Of a stretch of DNA of 64,000 bases, positions 18,442-26,531 are shown piece by piece; the first letter of the stretch is position 1, and the number at the start of each line of letters is the position of its first letter. The position numbers and the translations under genes are program-made. The notes beneath the pieces were generated by a model that saw nothing but the letters and a program-made list of their open reading frames with translations, ran no database searches and had not been told where the DNA came from. Source of the DNA: Pedobacter indicus (GTDB lineage: Bacteria > Bacteroidota > Bacteroidia > Sphingobacteriales > Sphingobacteriaceae); contig NZ_QRGB01000001.1 in assembly GCF_003449035.1 (NCBI RefSeq), positions 2,666,001 through 2,730,000 of the forward strand, given 5' to 3'.

Positions 18442-18449
18442 TATATTTG
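18442..18449 (+). promoter_or_regulatory. Promoter -7 element of the sulfur operon
   Basis: TATATTTG matches TAnnTTTG and lies 17 bp before the ATG of the MBL-rhodanese gene. Confidence 0.55.
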
Positions 18450-18466
18450 CCAATATTTTTTTAACG

Positions 18467-19804
18467 ATGACAATAGAGCAATTTTACGACAAGAGTCTGG
18501 CACACGCATCATATGCGATCTTAAATAATGGTGAAATCATCCTGATTGACCCCGCCCGAGACCCTCAAATTTATTATGATTTTGCAGACAAACACAAAGC
18601 CAACATTGTGGGCGTAATTGAAACTCATCCTCATGCAGACTTTGTTAGTTCTCATTTAGAAATACATCATACTACCGGAGCAACAATCTATGTCAGCGAA
18701 TTGCTTGGTGCAGATTATCCACACAAATCGTTTGATGATGGCGACCGCATCGAACTTGGTGATATTTCTTTAGAGGCAATCAATACGCCCGGGCATTCAC
18801 CAGATAGCATCTCGATATTACTTATTGATAAAAAAGGAAAAGAACACGCTCTATTTACGGGTGACACTTTATTTATTGGCGATGTAGGCCGTCCTGATCT
18901 TCGTGAAAATGTGGGTAACATACGCGATAAAAAAGAAGAGTTAGCGAAGAAACTTTACCATTCTACCCGTGAAAAGATGATGACACTTCCTAATGATGTT
19001 ATCGTTTATCCAGCACATGGTGCGGGATCTCTTTGCGGCAAAAACATCAGCACTGACTTAGATAGTACAATCGGACGCGAAAAGAAAGAAAATTACGCCT
19101 TGCAGGATATGTCCGAAGAGTCATTCGTCGATCTGATCCTGGCAGACCAACCGTGGGTTCCAAAATATTTTCAATATAATGTTGCACTGAATAAAGCGGG
19201 AGCAGAATCATTCGAACAAAGCATTCACGCTGCAACTGCTTTTAAACGTTTTGACGACTTAACCGACAATGTATTAATCATCGACACCAGAAAAGCAGTT
19301 GACTTCCGTTCAGGGCATCATGTAAACGCTATCAACATTCCGGACAGTGGAAAATTTGAAACTTGGCTAGGTTCTGTGGTCGATCCCGGTGAAAGCTTCT
19401 ATTTAGTCGGCTATTCAGAAGAGCATTTGCATGAAATGATGAAGAGGGTTGCCAAGATCGGATACGAAAAATCAGTTAACGGTTTAATTTGGGAAGAATT
19501 TGGAAAGGTTGAGGAAAAAAAGTTCGATCAAAAAGGTTTCGATACCAATCCGGATGATTTCACCGTTCTGGATATTCGGAATGACGGCGAAGTTGCTTCC
19601 GGCAAGCTTTTTAAACAAGCAATCACAATCCCGCTACCGCGACTTCGTGAAGCCGTAGATACATTACCGGTCGACAAGCCTATCGTTGTACATTGTGCTG
19701 GTGGATTACGCTCGGCTATTGGTGCAAGCATATTGTCAAAGCAGCTTAAAAATGTGGCTGTTCTGGATATGGGTGAGCATATTAAAGACTATAAAAAGAA
19801 TTAA
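18467..19804 (+). CDS. CstB-like persulfide dioxygenase/sulfurtransferase (MBL plus two rhodanese domains)
   Basis: The 445-residue product has an N-terminal metallo-beta-lactamase domain (about 1-210), an inactive rhodanese-homology domain (about 255-345) and a C-terminal rhodanese domain. The MBL motif is THPHADF at 53-59; the Phe in place of the usual His is typical of mononuclear-iron persulfide dioxygenases. Further metal motifs are GDTLFIGDVGRPD and YPAHGAG. The catalytic rhodanese Cys is Cys410 in HCAGGLRSA. Length and domain order match Staphylococcus CstB, which oxidises persulfides to thiosulfate and detoxifies sulfide. It heads an operon with a rhodanese-like protein and mnmD. Confidence 0.88.
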   Translation: MTIEQFYDKSLAHASYAILNNGEIILIDPARDPQIYYDFADKHKANIVGVIETHPHADFVSSHLEIHHTTGATIYVSELLGADYPHKSFDDGDRIELGDISLEAINTPGHSPDSISILLIDKKGKEHALFTGDTLFIGDVGRPDLRENVGNIRDKKEELAKKLYHSTREKMMTLPNDVIVYPAHGAGSLCGKNISTDLDSTIGREKKENYALQDMSEESFVDLILADQPWVPKYFQYNVALNKAGAESFEQSIHAATAFKRFDDLTDNVLIIDTRKAVDFRSGHHVNAINIPDSGKFETWLGSVVDPGESFYLVGYSEEHLHEMMKRVAKIGYEKSVNGLIWEEFGKVEEKKFDQKGFDTNPDDFTVLDIRNDGEVASGKLFKQAITIPLPRLREAVDTLPVDKPIVVHCAGGLRSAIGASILSKQLKNVAVLDMGEHIKDYKKN

Positions 19805-20311
19805 ATGCAAAGCATTTTACTTGCTTCTTTACTCTATTTTTTTACCGGTCTCCACTGTGATGATTGTAGACCGATTGACTCACTATACAAAGAAGAGTTG
19901 ATAAAAATATATAAACCTACCATCCCAACCATCAGTATTCAGGAATATTTACGAATGGATACCGATAGCGTGCTAGTCCTCGATACGCGTGAGAAACAAG
20001 AATATCAGATAAGTCACCTGCGCTACGCAAAAAATACCGGCTTTATCTGGTTCGACATGCGAGATATCTACGATATCCCCAAAGATAAAGTCATCATTGT
20101 TTATTCATCTATGGGCGACCGTTCTCAACGTATTGCTGAGATGTTGATTCGTGCGGGCTATAAAAAAGTGTACAATCTGTACGGAGGTATTTTCGAATGG
20201 GTGAACCAGGGTTATCCTGTGTATACGAGAAAAGACGTTCAAACCTCACAAATACATATTTACAAGAAAAACCTAGGTGTATGGCTGAAGCGAGGGACGA
20301 AAGTGCTATAA
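19805..20311 (+). CDS. Secreted rhodanese-like protein lacking the catalytic Cys
   Basis: The 168-residue product begins with a short hydrophobic signal (SILLASLLYFFTGL) followed by a CxxC pair (Cys18, Cys21). A single rhodanese domain spans about 52-135 (VLVLDTREKQEY, then YGGIFEWVNQGYPVY). At the active-site loop the sequence is VYSSMGDRS: the position of the sulfur-carrying Cys is Ser101, so sulfur transfer by the normal route is not expected. It directly abuts the CstB-like gene and overlaps mnmD by one base. It may bind a sulfur species or a protein partner in the periplasm. Confidence 0.85.
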   Translation: MQSILLASLLYFFTGLHCDDCRPIDSLYKEELIKIYKPTIPTISIQEYLRMDTDSVLVLDTREKQEYQISHLRYAKNTGFIWFDMRDIYDIPKDKVIIVYSSMGDRSQRIAEMLIRAGYKKVYNLYGGIFEWVNQGYPVYTRKDVQTSQIHIYKKNLGVWLKRGTKVL

Positions 20312-20976
20312 TGCAGATTGTGGAAACTGCCGACGGTTCAACTACACTCTTCCATCCACAGGTTGGTGAAAACTACCACTCGAAGCATGGTGCATTGCAA
20401 GAAAGTAAACATGTTTTTGTTCAATCCGGCTTAGCCTACCTTTTACAGCTATACCCGCTTTCATCACCGGTCAATATTTTGGAAGTGGGCTTTGGAACAG
20501 GTTTGAATTATCTTATGACAGCCGACTATTGTATCCGCCATTCGATTGACATGCACTATACGGGTATCGAACTCTTTCCTGTATCTAAAGAACTTATTTT
20601 ACAACTAGGTAACATACGATATGCATCTACCGAAATAGGAAATGAGTTTCTGGACATTTACGAAACTGCACAAAAACATCCTATAAAAACCCTACATGGC
20701 AGTCTTTCTATAAAAATATGCGATGTCGCTACATGCAACATAGAAGAATCTATTGATTTATTGTACTTCGATGCTTTTGCCGCAGTCCATCAGCCAGAAA
20801 TGTGGTCGCACGAAACACTCGAACATGTATGTAAATACTTAAAACGAGGTGGAGTATTTGTCACCTACGCCATTACAGGTAACCTAAAGCGTACGATGAA
20901 GTCACTTGGTTTCCGAATCGAAAAAGCACCTGGCGCTCCAGGGAAACGCGAGATGCTTCGTGCCATCAAAATATAA
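20311..20976 (+). CDS. mnmD: tRNA mnm5s2U methyltransferase MnmD
   Basis: The 221-residue product is an SAM-dependent methyltransferase of the MnmC N-terminal family (DUF752). It methylates the 5-aminomethyl-2-thiouridine at wobble position 34 of tRNA. The SAM loop is EVGFGTGLNYL, the YFDAFAAVHQPEMWS segment carries the catalytic Asp region, and GKREMLRA is the conserved C-terminus. The stand-alone form without the FAD domain is called MnmD. I chose the ATG at 20311, which overlaps the previous stop (TAATG); in-frame ATGs upstream (20197, 20281) lie inside the rhodanese gene. The substrate nucleoside is 2-thiolated, which links it to its sulfur-gene neighbours. Confidence 0.85.
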   Translation: MQIVETADGSTTLFHPQVGENYHSKHGALQESKHVFVQSGLAYLLQLYPLSSPVNILEVGFGTGLNYLMTADYCIRHSIDMHYTGIELFPVSKELILQLGNIRYASTEIGNEFLDIYETAQKHPIKTLHGSLSIKICDVATCNIEESIDLLYFDAFAAVHQPEMWSHETLEHVCKYLKRGGVFVTYAITGNLKRTMKSLGFRIEKAPGAPGKREMLRAIKI

Positions 20977-21327
20977 CTATTGATTCTGTTGAGTCACTTC
21001 CATCTTTTCCGCGAAATGCTCACAATAGTCTCGTAAATCTCCAATCACCGCTTCCGCCATCTTATCACCCCCGGACGCACGAAGAAAAGTATCACCCAAT
21101 GTTTGAAGAGTTTCATAAAAAAAACGCTTCATTTCATCCAAAGGCATATCTTTCGTCCAGAGATCAATCCGCATCGAATTTTTATAATGAGGATCCCATA
21201 GAGCCAAGAACATGGCTTTCGCAGCCAATGCTTCTGACGATTCACTATCAGAAGATTCCCAAGTAATATGCTCCGGAACATTCTTTTCATCTAACTCTAC
21301 GATTAATTTGATTTCTGCTTTTTTCAT
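20977..21327 (-). CDS. gldC: Gliding motility protein GldC homologue
   Basis: The 116-residue product matches GldC: the opening KKAEIKLIVELDEKNVPE, the segment RIDLWTKDMPLDEMKRFF and the ending ATG-like DYCEHFAEKM pattern are its hallmarks. In Flavobacterium GldC helps gliding, but it is also conserved in non-gliding Bacteroidota, and no other gld genes lie in this window, so the role here is likely different or accessory. It has no signal peptide. Its stop codon abuts the mnmD stop in a convergent arrangement. Confidence 0.88.
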   Translation of the reverse strand: MKKAEIKLIVELDEKNVPEHITWESSDSESSEALAAKAMFLALWDPHYKNSMRIDLWTKDMPLDEMKRFFYETLQTLGDTFLRASGGDKMAEAVIGDLRDYCEHFAEKMEVTQQNQ

Positions 21328-21371
21328 TTTAACAATTATATTTTTATTAGCTATAACAAGTGCCGATTTAT

Positions 21372-21620
21372 TTAATTTTTGAAATGCCAGATTCCAAAGG
21401 CTACAATTAGCGTCAGAACAAGAAAAACAAGCTGGATCAACCAGATGCGTTTAGGCGTATCCAACATCATACGAAACATGATATCTACCACGATAATAAT
21501 CACCGCTAACACGCCAATCCAGATCAATTGCGAGCCGACCAATGCACCATCGACCAGCTCAGATATCGCCCATACGATCAAAATAGCTACTACTATATTT
21601 AAAGGGGTAATTTTCTGCAT
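21372..21620 (-). CDS. Small three-helix membrane protein
   Basis: This 82-residue product is almost all membrane: segments at about 6-24, 32-50 and 61-79, with a short basic loop (LDTPKRIW) between the last two. No family is recognised with confidence. It lies between the DEAD-box helicase gene (52 bp) and gldC (44 bp) on the same strand and may be co-transcribed with them. An ATG start at 21620 and the coherent hydrophobic pattern support a real gene. Confidence 0.65.
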   Translation of the reverse strand: MQKITPLNIVVAILIVWAISELVDGALVGSQLIWIGVLAVIIIVVDIMFRMMLDTPKRIWLIQLVFLVLTLIVAFGIWHFKN

Positions 21621-21672
21621 TCTGTGTAATCTTTATAATTATTGAGATACCTTATTTCCTTCAGATCTCCTT

Positions 21673-23004
21673 TTACTTTTTCCGACCGATTCTTTTTTTA
21701 CCTGCGCGCCCCCGACTACGGTTTGATAAATTCTTAGACGATCTAGCTTTATCGTTAGAAGCTTTTTTTTCATGAAAAGCACCTTTAAAATCCGGATTTT
21801 CTTTGCGTTTTTGATTGTCAATTTCACGAGCAATAGCCTGGCGTTCTTCAAAACCGGTTTTCTCAATAAAAACCTGTCCTGGAATCTCTTTAACAGGTAT
21901 CTGTTGACGAATTAATTTTTCAATTTTCTGAACGTAATACTCTTCCGCCGGGTTACAGAACGTAATTGCCTCACCTGACTTTCTAGCACGACCGGTTCTT
22001 CCTATCCGATGCACATAATCTTCAATTACGATAGGAACCTCAAAATTAATAACATGACTTACATCACTTACATCCAAGCCCCTAGCCGCCACGTCTGTAG
22101 CCACCAGAATACGAATCCCTCCCTCTTTAAATGCACGTATGGAATTGATCCGAGTATTCTGCCCTTTATTCGCATGAATAACCCGAACATCTTCTTCATC
22201 ATATTTCCGCACTAAGAAAGAATATACATTATCAGCTACTTTCTTAGTCTTACAAAAAACAATAATCCGGTTAAACGTGTCAATATCTGTAAAGAGATAT
22301 TGAAGCAAATTGAGCTTGGTTTTCAGATTAGGAACATAATACAGAGACTGACTAACAGTCTCAGCAGGTGTAGCCTGAACATCAACTTCTACAATGGTTG
22401 GGAAAGCAAGGAAGTCTCCGGCTATCTTATGTACCAGATCGCTCATTGTAGCCGAAAACAAAAGATTTTGTCGCTTACGCGGTACAATTTCCAAAATTCG
22501 GTGAATCTTGGAAATAAAACCCATATCCATCATTTTATCAGCTTCATCCAGCACCAAAAACTTCAAGGATCTGGTTGAAATATGTTCCGCTAAATACAAA
22601 TCTAAGAAGCGACCGGGAGTAGCCACGATGATATCGACCCCTTTTTTTAAGTTTTCGATCTGTGTTTTAGGTCCCAATCCACCATAAAGCACCACCGTGC
22701 GCAAATCAGTATACTTACCCAAAACGGCAATATCTTCCTCAATCTGCATAGCAAGCTCACGAGTAGGTGATAAAATTAATGCTCGAGGATCTTCACCTTG
22801 CGCATATTTCAGCTTCATCAGGATTGGTAAAACATACGCAGCCGTCTTACCCGTACCGGTTTGGGCGATACCCATGAGATCCTGACCAGCAAGTATCGGA
22901 GTTATCGCTTTCTGCTGAATAGGTGTAGGCTTTTCATACCCAGCTTCGTCGATCGCGTTGAGCAGCTGCTTGTTTAATTTAAAATCTTCAAAAGATCCGA
23001 CCAT
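21673..23004 (-). CDS. DEAD-box RNA helicase (RhlE-like)
   Basis: The 443-residue product is an ATP-dependent RNA helicase involved in RNA remodelling or ribosome assembly. Motifs in order: Q motif (GYEKPTPIQQKAI), motif I AQTGTGKT, PTRELA, GG, TPGR, DEAD in VLDEADKMMD, SAT, VATDVAARGLD and HRIGRTGR. A Lys/Arg/Ser-rich tail of about 60 residues follows, as in RhlE/CsdA types that bind RNA nonspecifically. I use the ATG at 23004 (MVGSFEDF); a longer ORF from 23028 would contain the promoter -7 element and is unlikely. Confidence 0.95.
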   Translation of the reverse strand: MVGSFEDFKLNKQLLNAIDEAGYEKPTPIQQKAITPILAGQDLMGIAQTGTGKTAAYVLPILMKLKYAQGEDPRALILSPTRELAMQIEEDIAVLGKYTDLRTVVLYGGLGPKTQIENLKKGVDIIVATPGRFLDLYLAEHISTRSLKFLVLDEADKMMDMGFISKIHRILEIVPRKRQNLLFSATMSDLVHKIAGDFLAFPTIVEVDVQATPAETVSQSLYYVPNLKTKLNLLQYLFTDIDTFNRIIVFCKTKKVADNVYSFLVRKYDEEDVRVIHANKGQNTRINSIRAFKEGGIRILVATDVAARGLDVSDVSHVINFEVPIVIEDYVHRIGRTGRARKSGEAITFCNPAEEYYVQKIEKLIRQQIPVKEIPGQVFIEKTGFEERQAIAREIDNQKRKENPDFKGAFHEKKASNDKARSSKNLSNRSRGRAGKKRIGRKK

Positions 23005-23009
23005 AGCGA

Positions 23010-23017
23010 CAAAGATA
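23010..23017 (-). promoter_or_regulatory. Promoter -7 element of the DEAD-box helicase gene
   Basis: The minus strand reads TATCTTTG, ending only 5 bp before the ATG at 23004. The transcript would start at or very near the start codon, suggesting a leaderless or very short-leader mRNA. Confidence 0.55.
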
Positions 23018-23099
23018 GATAAAAGCATTTAATCGCCTCTGAAATCAAAAATTTTAATGATTATATGATGAACCTTTATTCATAACACATCGAAATCCC

Positions 23100-23107
23100 T
23101 ATTTTTG
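23100..23107 (+). promoter_or_regulatory. Promoter -7 element of the dihydroorotase gene
   Basis: TATTTTTG matches TAnnTTTG, 25 bp before the ATG at 23133. Confidence 0.5.
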
Positions 23108-23132
23108 ATTAACTTAAACTAAATCTCACAAT

Positions 23133-24467
23133 ATGTCCAGAATATTAATAAAAAATGCCAACATCGTTAATGAAGGTCAGCAGCATCATTCTGATCTGCT
23201 AATCAACAATGGGATCATAGAAAAAATCGACGGGGAGATTGACACGACTGCTGACCGGGAAATCAATGCAGAAGGCTTACATTTGCTGCCCGGTCTTATT
23301 GATGATCAAGTGCATTTTCGTGAACCGGGACTTACCCATAAAGCTGATATATGGCATGAGAGCCGTGCGGCGGTAGCTGGTGGATGCACAAGTTTTATGG
23401 AAATGCCGAATACGGTTCCGAACACCTTAACACAGGAACTGCTCGAAGAGAAGTACCAAACTGCAGCCACGCAATCCCTCGCTAATTACTCATTTTACAT
23501 GGGGGCGGCCAATGACAATATTGAAGAGGTTCTTCGAACCAATCCGAAGAATGTATGCGGCGTGAAAGTGTTTATGGGATCTTCAACAGGGAATATGCTG
23601 GTTGATAACCAACAGACACTTGAGGGTATTTTTTCGCAAGTCCCTATGTTGATCGCCACACACTGTGAAGACGAAACAACGATCCGAAACAACCTAAAGA
23701 AATTTGAAGACCAATATGAAACACTGACAATCGACATGCATCCGTTAATACGCTCTTCTGAAGCATGTTACATCTCATCATCTGAAGCAGTTAGGTTAGC
23801 TAAAAAATACGGAACTCGCCTACATATCCTTCATATTTCGACAGCTAAAGAACTGGAGCTTTTCAGCAATAACATCGCATTGAAGGACAAAAAGATTACT
23901 GCTGAAGCATGTATACATCACTTATGGTTTTCTGACGAGGATTATGCTGAAAAAGGGAATTTTATCAAATGGAACCCAGCAGTCAAAACAGCAGCCGATC
24001 GCGACGCTATTTTCCAGGCAGTCTTAGATGGACGGATCGACGTTATTGCTACGGACCATGCGCCACACACGTTTGAAGAAAAATCAAGACCTTATGCCGA
24101 GGCGCCTTCTGGTGGCCCATTAGTACAACACGCCCTACAGGCTCTGCTCGATTTCCATCATGACGGAAAATTAACAGTGGAAGATCTCGTACAAAAAACA
24201 GCACACAATACAGCCATTTGTTTTCAGGTGGAAAAAAGAGGGTTTATCCGTGAAGGCTATTGGGCCGACCTAGCTCTGGTCGACCTTAACAAAGCTTATA
24301 CGGTTGAAAAAAGCAATATTCTATCAAAATGCGGCTGGTCTCCATTTGAGGGACATACGTTCAAATCCAGTATCGAGTATACCATCGTGTCAGGAAACAT
24401 CGTTTATGAAGATAACCGAATTGTTGAGGGTCTTAGCGGACGAAGACTTCTCTTCAATCGAAATTAA
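23133..24467 (+). CDS. pyrC: Dihydroorotase (type I amidohydrolase)
   Basis: The 444-residue product cyclises carbamoyl-aspartate to dihydroorotate in pyrimidine synthesis. Motifs: DDQVHFREPGLTHK near residue 58, where one normally finds HxH; a lysine in CGVKVFMGSSTGNM for metal bridging; His in IATHCED and LHILHIS; and the catalytic Asp in IATDHAPHT. The first His of HxH is replaced by Gln (GAT GAT CAA GTG CAT in the DNA). I recall the same Gln in other Bacteroidota dihydroorotases, so it may be a lineage trait. Length is typical of type I (about 430). The gene has its own promoter element. Confidence 0.9.
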   Translation: MSRILIKNANIVNEGQQHHSDLLINNGIIEKIDGEIDTTADREINAEGLHLLPGLIDDQVHFREPGLTHKADIWHESRAAVAGGCTSFMEMPNTVPNTLTQELLEEKYQTAATQSLANYSFYMGAANDNIEEVLRTNPKNVCGVKVFMGSSTGNMLVDNQQTLEGIFSQVPMLIATHCEDETTIRNNLKKFEDQYETLTIDMHPLIRSSEACYISSSEAVRLAKKYGTRLHILHISTAKELELFSNNIALKDKKITAEACIHHLWFSDEDYAEKGNFIKWNPAVKTAADRDAIFQAVLDGRIDVIATDHAPHTFEEKSRPYAEAPSGGPLVQHALQALLDFHHDGKLTVEDLVQKTAHNTAICFQVEKRGFIREGYWADLALVDLNKAYTVEKSNILSKCGWSPFEGHTFKSSIEYTIVSGNIVYEDNRIVEGLSGRRLLFNRN

Positions 24468-24496
24468 TTATAATACAACACTTAACCTTGCGTGCA

Positions 24497-26002
24497 ATGA
24501 AGAATATTTGCCTTATAATTGCCATTTTAACTATCTGTATGTCTTGTCAAAACAAAAATTCAACTCAACAAAATAATGATGTAAATAATTCATCGGATGC
24601 ACAAGCTGCTGATACCGCCATGCTTGCTGAAGCATATGAACAGTACAAAGAAACATCCATTACAAAAAAACGTTTTAAACACGCCGATCTAGAGCCTCTG
24701 CTGCATAGGTTAACGGCTAATCCTCAATTCAAATTACATCGCTTGGGAGAATCTGTTCAGAAACGCAATATCTACCAAGTTGAATATGGCACAGGCCCTA
24801 AAAAAGTAATGCTTTGGTCGCAAATGCATGGTGACGAAAGTACAGCAACCATGGCTTTGCTCGATATTTTTAACTTTCTGGCCGCCGAGGGCGACGGATT
24901 TGATACCGTTCGTAATCTGATCCGGGACAACACACACCTCTATTTCATCCCCATGCTCAATCCGGATGGCGCCGAAATATTCAACCGACGCAATGCTATG
25001 GCAATCGATATCAACCGCGATGCGCGCAGTGGTACAACTCCTGAAGGAAAAATTTTAATTGATGCAGCCAAAAATGTACAGCCAGACTATGGCTTTAATT
25101 TACACGACCAACAACCCTATTATTCAGCTGGGTATAATAAAACACCAGCAACTATATCTTTCCTCGCGCCGGCCTACAATTATGAGCGTGATACCAACGA
25201 AGTCCGCGCAGATGCCATGAGAATGATCGTGGGTATGAATAAACTACTTCAGAATTATATACCTGACGGAGTTGCGAAGTATGACGATACCCATGAACCT
25301 AGGGGCTTTGGCGATAATTTCCAGAAATGGGGAGCAAGAACGGTATTGATTGAGTCTGGAGGCTATCCGAATGATCCCGAAAAGCAATATATCCGTAAGC
25401 TTAATTTTTTCATCATATTAAATGGGTTAATTGATATCGCAACAGATAATTACAAACATTATTCGGCAGGCGAATATGACTCAATACCTGAAAATACCAG
25501 CAAACATCACGATCTGGTCATTCGTAATTTAACCTATCAATCCGATACGCTTCGGTATAAAACAGATTTAGGAATAAACCAGAATACATATTCACTAGAT
25601 GACGGGGACTATTATGTTCGAGGAATCGTAGCTGATGTCGGTGATTTACTAGAAAGTGCGGGGTATAAAGAAATTGATGCAGACGGATTCACGATGACTT
25701 CTGGAAAAGTATATGAAAAAACATTTGCAACGCTTAATCAACTAAGCTCCGATCAAGCCTGGGAGTTAGTTAAACAGGGCTATTATGCTGTTCGTATTGA
25801 AGAGATGCCAGATGATCGGGCATATAGTCTGCCTCTATTGGTTCTGACTGATGGCAATCCTCCTGGGGGCGGCATGCATTTAGGAATGGCAGCTAATTTC
25901 TTTTTGTCAAAAGGTGGACGCTTACAATACGCGGTAATCAATGGTTATCTAATCGACCTAAACAACACAGCGGAACAAGAATTCAAACAGTATGTCCGAT
26001 AA
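24497..26002 (+). CDS. M14-family zinc carboxypeptidase, lipoprotein
   Basis: The 501-residue product starts with a lipoprotein signal (TICMSC, Cys17). It is a zinc peptidase of family M14. The HxxE metal motif is MHGDES in LWSQMHGDESTATMALLD near residue 115; the third zinc ligand is likely the His in NLHDQQPYY near residue 205. GFGDNFQKWGARTVLIESGG holds the glutamate region. The last third is a beta-rich domain of unknown role. The start is ATG at 24497 rather than the TTG nine bases upstream. Its stop overlaps the next gene by 11 bp, so it is co-transcribed with the two PH-domain genes. Confidence 0.88.
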   Translation: MKNICLIIAILTICMSCQNKNSTQQNNDVNNSSDAQAADTAMLAEAYEQYKETSITKKRFKHADLEPLLHRLTANPQFKLHRLGESVQKRNIYQVEYGTGPKKVMLWSQMHGDESTATMALLDIFNFLAAEGDGFDTVRNLIRDNTHLYFIPMLNPDGAEIFNRRNAMAIDINRDARSGTTPEGKILIDAAKNVQPDYGFNLHDQQPYYSAGYNKTPATISFLAPAYNYERDTNEVRADAMRMIVGMNKLLQNYIPDGVAKYDDTHEPRGFGDNFQKWGARTVLIESGGYPNDPEKQYIRKLNFFIILNGLIDIATDNYKHYSAGEYDSIPENTSKHHDLVIRNLTYQSDTLRYKTDLGINQNTYSLDDGDYYVRGIVADVGDLLESAGYKEIDADGFTMTSGKVYEKTFATLNQLSSDQAWELVKQGYYAVRIEEMPDDRAYSLPLLVLTDGNPPGGGMHLGMAANFFLSKGGRLQYAVINGYLIDLNNTAEQEFKQYVR

Positions 26003-26531
26003 AACAGAGCAGCAATTCGAAAATCCACAGATTCAACTGGCGGATATCCCTAAACACGAAGACCTTGTCCTTCAACCCATTGCTAAACGGTACTGGAATA
26101 TCATTGTCATCCGCTTGTTGATACGCTTTCTAGCTATCGGGGTCGTGATCTTTAGTCTGATTTTATCAATTGATCCGCTCAATGCCTATCTGTGGCCTGT
26201 ATTGATCATCTATCTACTGGTTGTGGGACTTAGTTTTTATTGGCAACGAACGGCTTTTCCAAAACGAGGCTTTGCAATTCGTAAGCACGACATAATTTAT
26301 CGGCGCGGTGTTTTGTCGACCGTCAAAACCATTGTACCTTTCCAGCGTGTTCAGCATGTAGCGGTAAACGAAAGCTTTCTATCGCGGAAATATGGACAAG
26401 CTCAGCTCCAGGTCTTCACAGCCGGAGGGTCGTCAAGTGACATCAAAATATCGGGACTCGAAAAAGAAGATGCCGAACGTATGAAATCACAAATCATGTT
26501 ACACATGGTAGAACCTCAACAAAATGCCTAG
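25992..26531 (+). CDS. PH-domain membrane protein (YdbS-like)
   Basis: The 179-residue product has two membrane helices (about 42-62 and 66-82) followed by a bacterial pleckstrin-homology domain of the YdbS type (AFPKRGFAIRKHDIIYRRGVLST, then IVPFQRVQHVAVNESFLSRKYG; outlined). These proteins pair with a larger YdbT-type partner, encoded next here with an 8-bp overlap. Members of the pair were linked to resistance to bacteriocins in Gram-positives and are otherwise poorly understood. It overlaps the M14 peptidase gene and is translated from the same mRNA. Confidence 0.88.
   Translation: MSDKTEQQFENPQIQLADIPKHEDLVLQPIAKRYWNIIVIRLLIRFLAIGVVIFSLILSIDPLNAYLWPVLIIYLLVVGLSFYWQRTAFPKRGFAIRKHDIIYRRGVLSTVKTIVPFQRVQHVAVNESFLSRKYGQAQLQVFTAGGSSSDIKISGLEKEDAERMKSQIMLHMVEPQQNA

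Noticed and set aside
20197-20310. Longer MnmD starting inside the rhodanese gene
   Set aside because: The added residues lack conservation, and an ATG overlapping the stop (TAATG) at 20311 gives the usual family length.
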